A stretch of DNA of 5,889 nt from an uncultured Erysipelotrichaceae bacterium (GTDB lineage Bacteria > Bacillota_I > Bacilli_A > Erysipelotrichales > Erysipelotrichaceae). Location of the stretch: positions 1 to 5,889 of the forward strand of contig CALEMD010000290.1 in assembly GCA_937902945.1 (NCBI GenBank), written 5' to 3'. Shown here one piece after another: positions 1-5,116 of this stretch (its first letter is position 1; each line of letters starts with the position of its first letter). The notes beneath the pieces were generated by a model, which saw only the letters and a program-made list of their open reading frames with translations, was not told where the DNA came from and ran no database searches. The position numbers and the translations under genes are program-made.

Positions 1-188
1 CCTATCTGTCTGCTGAGGGTGCTGCGGCATTTCCTGTATATATCAAAATCAACAGTGCTCTTGCACTGAAAAACTACATCACAAGAGCCAGTCTTCACAC
101 GATAGCAGACTGACTGTACAGATATATCTCTGCATTCCGGTGTTTCCGGCATATTGCTCTGCAGTATTTTCTCCAATGGCTTGCTCAT
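1..188 (-). CDS. Probable PolC-type DNA polymerase III alpha subunit, N-terminal fragment (3' end outside window)
   Basis: This is an open minus-strand frame of 62 codons that runs off the left edge without a stop. It begins at ATG 188; an in-frame TGA lies four codons upstream, so no earlier start is possible. The visible protein opens with MSKPLEKILQ. Residues ~20-62 show an alternating pattern (DISVQSVCYRV, then CDVVFQCKSTVDFDIY) that resembles the N-terminal domain of Bacillota PolC, as in B. subtilis, where a short I-x-K-L-T strand is followed by a FQF strand and an L-P-F-Q-I-Y segment. PolC is the gram-positive replicative polymerase with proofreading exonuclease. The resemblance is from memory and the segment is short and weakly conserved, so the name is tentative. 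The SD is weak (TGAGA about 8 nt before ATG). It is separated from rnc by a terminator and has its own promoter candidate, so it is likely a separate transcription unit. Confidence 0.5.
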   Translation of the reverse strand, partial: MSKPLEKILQSNMPETPECRDISVQSVCYRVKTGSCDVVFQCKSTVDFDIYRKCRSTLSRQI

Positions 189-208
189 AGTTTTATCTCA
201 ACATTTGC

Positions 209-217
209 ATTCTATCA
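209..217 (-). promoter_or_regulatory. Extended -10 promoter for the left-edge gene
   Basis: On the minus strand the sequence reads TGATAGAAT, a TGn-extended -10 (TAGAAT, 5/6 to TATAAT). I see no convincing -35 at 16-18 bp. A start of transcription near 202 would leave a leader of about 14 nt before the ATG at 188. It lies just beyond the rnc terminator, where a new promoter is expected. Confidence 0.45.
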
Positions 218-281
218 CAACAGCAGATAATTTCCTGTCTTGACTTTCCGCAATGCAGATACTTGCCCTATTGATATCGAA

Positions 282-308
282 GAAAAAGGATATGCATTAT
301 GCATATCC
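282..308 (-). terminator. Intrinsic terminator directly after rnc
   Basis: The minus strand shows a near-perfect inverted repeat: GGATATGCA, loop TAA, TGCATATCC (arms 300-308 and 288-296), followed by TTTTTCTT. The first base of the stem touches the rnc stop codon (309-311). The 9-bp stem holds only about three to four G-C pairs, so it is of moderate strength. The opposite strand has no T tract, so it should act only in the recG-rnc direction. Confidence 0.75.
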
Positions 309-989
309 TCAGCGTACCATTTTTTCAAATGCATTGCGGGCAGCATCCTGTTCTGCCTGCTTCTTGCTTAAGCCTTTGCCGACTCCCATGATCAGTCCAT
401 CAGCAACAGCTTTGACTTCAAACAGCGGACAGTTGCTAGGACCGCTGACCTGTATTACTTCATAGTGAACTGTTTTTCTGCTGTCACTTTGGATATATTC
501 CTGCAGTTTCGTTTTATAGTCCTTGATAACACTTACTGATTCCGGATTTAAGAGATATGGTGTAATAACCTCTTTGAGGATATTGTCAACCGCCGCCATG
601 CCGCTGTCTAAATACAATGCACCTAGAAATGCCTCAAACATATCAGCCAGAATTGCATCCTTCTCTCTTCCGCCGGTTTTTTCTTCACCTGCACCCAGTT
701 TCAAAAATGGCTGAAGAGAAAGCTTTCGAGCATACATTGCCAGCGCTTTTTCACAGACGAGCTGCGCTCTGAGTGTTGTCATATGTCCTTCGTTCAGCGG
801 TGGCTGGATTGGAAAAATTGCATTGCTGCTCCACAGCTGCAGAACAGCATCACCCATGAATTCCAAGCGTTCATTGTCATGTCTTGTTTTGTGTTCATTT
901 GCATAGGACGAATGCTGAAAAGCCTGATGTATCAGATCTGTGTTATGAATCTTTATGCCCCTGTCACTGAGCCAGTCAATAATATCCAA
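309..989 (-). CDS. rnc: Ribonuclease III
   Basis: RNase III is a cytoplasmic, Mg-dependent homodimeric endonuclease that cuts double-stranded RNA, matures the 30S rRNA precursor and processes some mRNAs. The protein has 226 residues, a little shorter than B. subtilis Rnc (~249). The endonuclease domain (about 1-148) carries the signature NERLEFMGDAVL at 39-50; E43 and D47 correspond to catalytic acids, and ADMFEAFLGALYLD at 115-128 supplies the other pair (D116, E119). The double-stranded RNA binding domain (about 157-225) starts at DYKTKLQEY and ends with the GLSKKQAEQDAARNAF helix. All catalytic acids are present. The start codon is TTG: SD AGGGGG lies 7 nt upstream and overlaps the stop of recG, and no ATG fits it. 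The gap to recG is 11 nt, so the two genes are co-transcribed and probably translationally coupled. A terminator follows immediately. Confidence 0.97.
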   Translation of the reverse strand: MDIIDWLSDRGIKIHNTDLIHQAFQHSSYANEHKTRHDNERLEFMGDAVLQLWSSNAIFPIQPPLNEGHMTTLRAQLVCEKALAMYARKLSLQPFLKLGAGEEKTGGREKDAILADMFEAFLGALYLDSGMAAVDNILKEVITPYLLNPESVSVIKDYKTKLQEYIQSDSRKTVHYEVIQVSGPSNCPLFEVKAVADGLIMGVGKGLSKKQAEQDAARNAFEKMVR

Positions 990-996
990 AATGAAA

Positions 997-1002
997 CCCC
1001 CT
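997..1002 (-). promoter_or_regulatory. Strong SD of rnc overlapping the recG stop codon
   Basis: The minus strand reads TAGGGGG: the recG stop TAG (1003-1001) shares its A and G with the rnc SD AGGGGG. The spacing to TTG 989 is 7 nt. This site decides the rare-type start codon and places a terminating recG ribosome right on the rnc initiation region. Confidence 0.8.
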
Positions 1003-3028
1003 AATCTATGAACGATGCATTTCTGCTGTTTCTGCTTTTTACATTCTGAAGAATGGCTTGAAACTCCGGATCCTCAGAATGCATAAGAATATCATGTGCA
1101 TCCTGTTTGGCAGTCAGAATAATAGCAGTATCAGTTACTACATTTCCAAGAATGAAGTCTGGTATTCCGCTCTGCTTTGTTCCCAGTATATCACCAGGTC
1201 CGCGAAGACGTAAATCTTCATACGAAATTTCAAATCCATCTGTCGTCTTTTCAAGTACCTGCAGACGTTTTTCCGCCATTTCATCTTTTGTGCCGCTCAG
1301 CAGCCAGCAGTATCCCTGCTTCTTGCCTCGCTGCACACGTCCTCTCAGCTGATGCATCTGTGACATTCCAAATCGATCTGCATCATAGATAATCATGCCA
1401 GTAGCATTGATCACGTTCATTCCGACTTCAATTACGGTAGTAGAAACAAGAATCTGTACTCTGTTGTCAGCAAATGCTTCCATTGTTTCCTTTTTCTGCT
1501 GAGAACTCATTCTGCCATGAAGCATTGCAGCTGCATATCTTCCAGCAAACAGCTTAGCAATATTTCTGTAAACATCATTTACATTTCTTGCGTCATATTC
1601 TTCATTCTTTTCAACTGACGCGCAGATTACATACAGCTGCTGTCCGGAAGCGAGCAGTTCCTCCACTTCGTTCAGAACACTGCGGAAGCTGTTTTCATGA
1701 ATCACCTTGGTTATTACTGTCTTTCTTCCTTCAGGCATTGTTTTAATTGTGCTCACATCCATATCTCCATACAGTAGCGATGCAAGTGTACGTGGGATAG
1801 GTGTTGCACTCATCAGCAGAAAATCAACATGTTTTCCTTTCTCGACGATCGACCGCCTTTGCTGAACACCGAATCGCTGCTGCTCATCTGCAATAACAAG
1901 TCCAAGCTTATTGAATACTACCCCCTGCTGCAGAAGACTATGGGTTCCAATTGCAATGTCTGCTTTTCCTTCAGCACATGCTTTCAATACTTCCTGTTTT
2001 TCTTTTGCTTCCATCGAAGCATGAAGCAGCACGACCTTTACTTTCAATGGTTTCAGAACATTTTGAATTGTCTGAAAGTGCTGCTGGGCAAGTATTTCTG
2101 TTGGTGCGAGAAGCACTCCCTGAAAGCCAGAAAGTACAATTGCATATAAAGCAGCCATAGCTACTGCTGTTTTTCCGCATCCAACATCACCTTGTACAAG
2201 CCGATACATAGCAGTCTGCTTTTTCAGATCTGATTCAATAGATTGAATTGCTGCATTCTGATCTGAAGTCAGCTTATAAGGAAGTGAACTGATCATGCGC
2301 TGAACTTCGTTCTCATCAAAACTGCGAGGCTTGCGCATGCCTTCTTTTACAGAAGCTTTTTTAATCATTTCTACAGAAAGAAAGAACTGCAGAAACTCCT
2401 CATATTTCAATGCTCTATAAGCCTGCTTTACTTCTTCCGAGTCACACGGAAAGTGAATCTGACGCAGTGCCTGTTTTCTGCTGACCAGCAGATATTTCTT
2501 TCGATACTGCAGAGGCACAATATCATGTATCTCTTTTTCAAGAGCTTCATAAACTTGCTGTATGCATGCTCTGACAGTTCTCTGAGGTACGCTTGCACTG
2601 ACAGAGTAAACAGGTGTCATTTTTTCCTGTTCAGCCAAAGGCTTTTCATTCAGATTCAGTGCTGTGAATTTGCTGCCGCCCCCATATATGCCTGTTATTG
2701 ACGCTTTCTGTCCTATCTGCAATGAGCGAAGCCAAGGCCGATTATAAATTGATATATGCAGCACATGATCATCCACTTCAGCATCAAAACTAGAGACTGA
2801 TCTGTTTCTGCCAAAACGATAGCTTTTTACTGCGGTCAGAATCTCTGCTTCAAATGTGACTTTGTCTTTTATTTTCCATTGTTCAAAAGGTTTGATAATA
2901 AGTTCATCATATCTGTATGGATAATAAGTCAGCACAGAACCAGCATCATAAATCCCGAGCAGATCAAGCTGCTGTATGCGTTTAGCAGTCAGCTTTAAGT
3001 TTTTATCTGATAAAGAAATTTCATTCAT
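1001..3028 (-). CDS. recG: ATP-dependent DNA helicase RecG
   Basis: RecG is a cytoplasmic monomeric superfamily 2 double-stranded DNA translocase that reverses stalled forks and migrates branched DNA. At 675 residues it is full length (B. subtilis ~682). The N-terminal wedge/OB domain covers about 1-230, with LGIYDAGSVLTYYPYRY at 24-40. Helicase domain 1 contains GDVGCGKTA (280-288), PTEILAQQH (309-317), GTHSLLQ (361-367), DEQQRFGV (381-388) and SATPIPRTLA (407-416). Domain 2 contains MLHGRMS (502-508), STTVIEVGMNV (529-539) and HQLRGRVQRG (559-568). The C-terminal part has DLRLRGPGDILGTKQSG (605-621), typical of RecG. Three motif positions differ from the usual consensus: Ser to Cys in Walker A (C284), His to Gln in DEQH (Q384) and Gly to Gln between the motif VI arginines (Q566). 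The start at 3028 is the only possible one: no other start codon lies between it and the upstream in-frame TGA. It has no SD, and the -10 box sits just upstream. It is coupled to rnc downstream. Confidence 0.97.
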   Translation of the reverse strand: MNEISLSDKNLKLTAKRIQQLDLLGIYDAGSVLTYYPYRYDELIIKPFEQWKIKDKVTFEAEILTAVKSYRFGRNRSVSSFDAEVDDHVLHISIYNRPWLRSLQIGQKASITGIYGGGSKFTALNLNEKPLAEQEKMTPVYSVSASVPQRTVRACIQQVYEALEKEIHDIVPLQYRKKYLLVSRKQALRQIHFPCDSEEVKQAYRALKYEEFLQFFLSVEMIKKASVKEGMRKPRSFDENEVQRMISSLPYKLTSDQNAAIQSIESDLKKQTAMYRLVQGDVGCGKTAVAMAALYAIVLSGFQGVLLAPTEILAQQHFQTIQNVLKPLKVKVVLLHASMEAKEKQEVLKACAEGKADIAIGTHSLLQQGVVFNKLGLVIADEQQRFGVQQRRSIVEKGKHVDFLLMSATPIPRTLASLLYGDMDVSTIKTMPEGRKTVITKVIHENSFRSVLNEVEELLASGQQLYVICASVEKNEEYDARNVNDVYRNIAKLFAGRYAAAMLHGRMSSQQKKETMEAFADNRVQILVSTTVIEVGMNVINATGMIIYDADRFGMSQMHQLRGRVQRGKKQGYCWLLSGTKDEMAEKRLQVLEKTTDGFEISYEDLRLRGPGDILGTKQSGIPDFILGNVVTDTAIILTAKQDAHDILMHSEDPEFQAILQNVKSRNSRNASFID

Positions 3029-3034
3029 ATGGCA

Positions 3035-3043
3035 ATTATACCA
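3035..3043 (-). promoter_or_regulatory. Extended -10 promoter of recG-rnc, predicted leaderless start
   Basis: On the minus strand the sequence is TGGTATAAT, a perfect -10 with a TGn extension. The region 17 bp upstream is the T tract of the preceding terminator (TTTTTC), at best a poor -35. Only six bases (TGCCAT) separate the -10 from the recG ATG at 3028, so the usual transcription start would fall on the A of that ATG. Confidence 0.7.
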
Positions 3044-3056
3044 TTCTCATTCCCAA

Positions 3057-3083
3057 AGAAAAAAACCAGATTTCTCTGGTTTT
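3057..3083 (-). terminator. Intrinsic terminator after the fakA-like gene
   Basis: On the minus strand AAAACCAGA (3083-3075), loop GAAA, TCTGGTTTT (3070-3062) forms a 9-bp stem whose 3' arm runs into seven T (3065-3059), then CTTT. The stem starts 2 nt after the TAA stop (3086-3088). The complement strand reads the same hairpin followed by a shorter T run, so weak bidirectional action is possible. It separates asp23-fakA from recG-rnc. Confidence 0.85.
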
Positions 3084-3085
3084 GA

Positions 3086-4673
3086 TTATTCAACTCCTAT
3101 GGTGAAGCAGTAGACAGGCTGCCCTCCATCGACTACATCAATATCTACGGCAAAGTGTTCATGAATGTAATCCTGAACTGCCTGGCATTCCTGATCTGTA
3201 GCATCTTCGCCTTTTATCAATGTTACTATCTCGCTGGAATCGCTGCACATCTGATCAATAAGCTGCTGAGCAGCGGAAACCTTCTCTTTAGTGACAACCG
3301 CTATCTTCTTTCCGAAGATACCCATGTAATCACCCTTGCATATGTTCTGTCCATCAAATGTTGTATCCTTGACAGCGTATGTAACCTGTCCTGAAACGAC
3401 ATTTTTAACAGCTGCATTCAGGATTGAAATTAATGCATGCAGAAAGTCCCTGAGGAATACTGGTTGTTGGAATAACTCTGATATCTTTATTCTCAGTAAC
3501 ATCGGCAGCCGCATTAGCAGCCATGATAATATTTGAATTGTTTGGAAGTATGAAGATGTGCTTTGCATTGATATGAGATATCGCTGAAACAAAGTCTTCT
3601 GTAGAAGGATTCATGGTCTGTCCGCCGGAAACAACAACATCTGTACGGTATTCTGCAAATAGTTTTTTCAATCCATCACCGGCTGCTACAGCAATAATCC
3701 CATACTCTTTTGATTCAGCGGTAGGTTCTTCCTCACTTTGCACATCATCCATAATCGAAGGATGCTGTTCCTGCTCTGCATTGTCTATCTGAATACGATC
3801 AAATTCCCCATACCGCTGGCCAAGATTCAGCGCCTCTCCTGGAGTCATGGTATGCAAACGATATTTCACTAGATCTCTGTCTAGCACAACAGTGATGTCT
3901 TCGCCGAGCTGTCCCATCGATTTGCGGAACTTTTCTTCTTTAAATAGATGGCTTCCCTGCTCACTGAGACGCAGGATGAATTCTGCATTGTAGCCTGTTT
4001 TTCTGCTGTTAAGCAATGATTGTGCATTCATCTGTTCAGTAGCTTCAGTTATAGGATTTCCGTCTATAAAAGCCTTAAAACCCTCAAACACAATAAGCAA
4101 TCCGCATCCGCCGCTGTCAACAACACGAGCTTCTTTCAATATCGGCAGCAGTTCAGGTGTTCTGTCAAGGGAAGCCTTCGCTTCCTTGCAAAGCATATCA
4201 AAGTATTCCTCTACGGATGTCTCCGGATGCTCTGCTATATACAGATCTGCATATTCACTCGATTCTCTGACAACAGTAAGAATGGTTCCTTCTGTAGGTC
4301 TCATAACTGCTTTATATGCAAGCAGTGCGCCATTGAAAATGGCCTTGCTCAGATCAGCAGCCTGCATTTCCTGATGATCGCCGACAGCTTGAGAAATACC
4401 ACGGAATATCTGTGAAAGAATTACGCCAGAGTTGCCTCTAGCTCCCATCAGCATGCCTCGTGATGCAGTCTTTGCAACAACCGAAAGCTGTTCGCTGCCG
4501 GATTTTCTAACTTCCGTCATGCCATTGTTAAATGTCATAGACATATTTGTTCCTGTATCTCCATCAGGTACAGGAAATACATTCAAGGAATTTATTTCTT
4601 CTTTGTGATTGTTAAGATTGCAATTGGCACTTTCAAGCATGCCCCTTAATATTTTTCCATCAATTTTATCCAT
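3086..4673 (-). pseudogene. fakA: fakA-like (YloV/DAK2) fatty acid kinase catalytic subunit, frameshifted
   Basis: FakA is the cytoplasmic kinase that, with a fatty-acid-carrying FakB (DegV) partner, makes acyl-phosphate from exogenous fatty acids. The upstream frame (4673-3405, 422 codons) has the DAK2/DhaL nucleotide domain with NVFPVPDGDTGTNM at 31-44 (D37 and D39 as Mg ligands), ARGNSGVILSQ (78-88) and PTEGTILTV (126-134). It then has the middle domain (~225-300) and most of the C-terminal domain (GGQTMNPSTED, LPNNSNIIMAAN). It stops at TAA 3405-3407 soon after INFNPE. The rest of the family match (NAAVKNVVSGQVTYAVKD onward to TIGVE) is in the +1 frame and ends at 3086. Joined, the product would be ~529 residues versus ~550 in relatives, and the linker at the break is about ten residues short. 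ATG 4673 follows AAGGAG by 5 nt, 11 nt after asp23. A truncated product lacking the last ~110 residues may still be made. C and H residues expected in the middle-domain metal site are also changed (N229, R272). Confidence 0.85.
3405..3422 (-). other. Frameshift/deletion junction in the fakA-like gene
   Basis: The minus strand reads CCTGAATGCAGCTGTTAA here. In the upstream frame it codes for P-E-C-S-C-stop; in the +1 frame the same bases give L-N-A-A-V and carry on through the conserved SGQVTYAV stretch. The four bases TGAA (3420-3417) can belong to both the FNPE codon on one side and an expected M-N codon pair on the other, as a microhomology deletion scar would. Confidence 0.7.
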
Positions 4674-4684
4674 ATGCGCTCCTT

Positions 4685-5044
4685 TTATTCTGTTACTTGA
4701 ACGCCCTGAACAAACACATTGACGGCAACTAATTCCTGAGAAAGAGACTTCTCAAGCATGTACTTGACTTTTTTCTGGGCTTCCTGAACTACTTCTGATA
4801 TCTTCACACCAAAACTGACAATGATATATAGATCAATTTCCAGCCCTGCTTCGCTCTTATGTACAACAACTCCCTTGGCATAGTTATCTTTCTTCAGAAG
4901 TTCACACCAGCCATCCCTGAGTATCTGCTTGCTCGCCATGCCAACAACTCCGTAGCATTCAGTAATCAAACTGCCGGCCAAGGCTGCAATTGCATCTTCA
5001 GAAACAGAAATATTGCCATAATCTGTTTTTCTTTCAATCGTCAT
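4685..5044 (-). CDS. Asp23/Gls24 family envelope stress protein (YloU-like)
   Basis: The protein has 119 residues, matching B. subtilis YloU (~120). Characteristic stretches are TDYGNISVSEDAIAALAG (7-24), ECYGVVGMAS (29-38), IDLYIIVSFGVKISEV (70-85) and the end VFVQGVQV (110-117). It has no signal peptide or membrane segment, so it is cytoplasmic; Asp23 relatives can associate with the membrane through partners. Members beside fakA are very common in Bacillota, but their molecular role is not well defined. The frame extends upstream to an ATG at 5068 and also has an ATG at 5050. However, SD AAAGGAG (5059-5053) is 8 nt from ATG 5044 and only 2 nt from 5050, and the start of transcription is expected near 5064, so 5044 is the best start. 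The stop TAA abuts the fakA SD, giving an 11-nt gap and likely coupling. Confidence 0.93.
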   Translation of the reverse strand: MTIERKTDYGNISVSEDAIAALAGSLITECYGVVGMASKQILRDGWCELLKKDNYAKGVVVHKSEAGLEIDLYIIVSFGVKISEVVQEAQKKVKYMLEKSLSQELVAVNVFVQGVQVTE

Positions 5045-5052
5045 AGACATTA

Positions 5053-5059
5053 CTCCTTT
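5053..5059 (-). promoter_or_regulatory. SD that fixes the asp23-family start
   Basis: AAAGGAG on the minus strand, 8 nt before ATG 5044. Two other in-frame ATGs (5068, 5050) lie upstream of it or too close, so this site selects the shorter 119-residue protein. Confidence 0.8.
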
Positions 5060-5070
5060 TATGCTCATTT

Positions 5071-5098
5071 ATTATAGCAGAAAGCAATATTCCTGCAA
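5071..5098 (-). promoter_or_regulatory. Promoter of asp23-fakA (extended -10)
   Basis: On the minus strand TGCTATAAT (5079-5071) is a perfect -10 with the TGn extension. A TTGCAG (5098-5093) lies 16 bp upstream of the -10 and matches the first three bases of a -35. Transcription would start near 5064, giving a leader of about 20 nt that contains the SD. I see no terminator between the ftsQ-like stop (5117) and this promoter, so read-through from upstream could add to expression. Confidence 0.65.
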
Positions 5099-5116
5099 TG
5101 AATGCTGAATCCTCTG

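Noticed and set aside
3..113. Open frame on the plus strand ending in TGA at 111-113
   Set aside because: It opposes a better frame with its own start, promoter and family-like pattern; it is short, and no other gene in the window is on the plus strand.
1829..2149. 106-codon plus-strand frame inside recG
   Set aside because: It is antisense to well-conserved helicase motifs, its sequence is low-complexity and rich in Phe, Cys and Leu, and it has no SD.
3405..3420. Programmed +1 frameshift that would produce full-length FakA
   Set aside because: There is no slippery run of the prfB type and no internal SD before the TAA, the P-site codon TGT would re-pair badly in +1, and the linker is about ten residues too short.
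3086..3592. The C-terminal fakA frame as an independent 168-residue gene
   Set aside because: Its first ~58 codons lie out of frame inside the upstream fakA coding region and look like no protein; only the later part matches the family, and no SD or good start precedes it.
4020..4415. 131-codon plus-strand frame inside fakA
   Set aside because: It is a shadow of the conserved DAK2 coding frame on the other strand, with Cys- and Ser-rich composition and no promoter or SD.
5045..5068. Longer asp23-family start at ATG 5068
   Set aside because: It lies at or before the expected start of transcription and has no SD; the SD AAAGGAG and the usual family length both favour 5044.
5045..5116. Possible terminator between the ftsQ-like gene and asp23
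   Set aside because: There are only short imperfect inverted repeats (GCATTC/GAAT type) and no following T tract on the minus strand.
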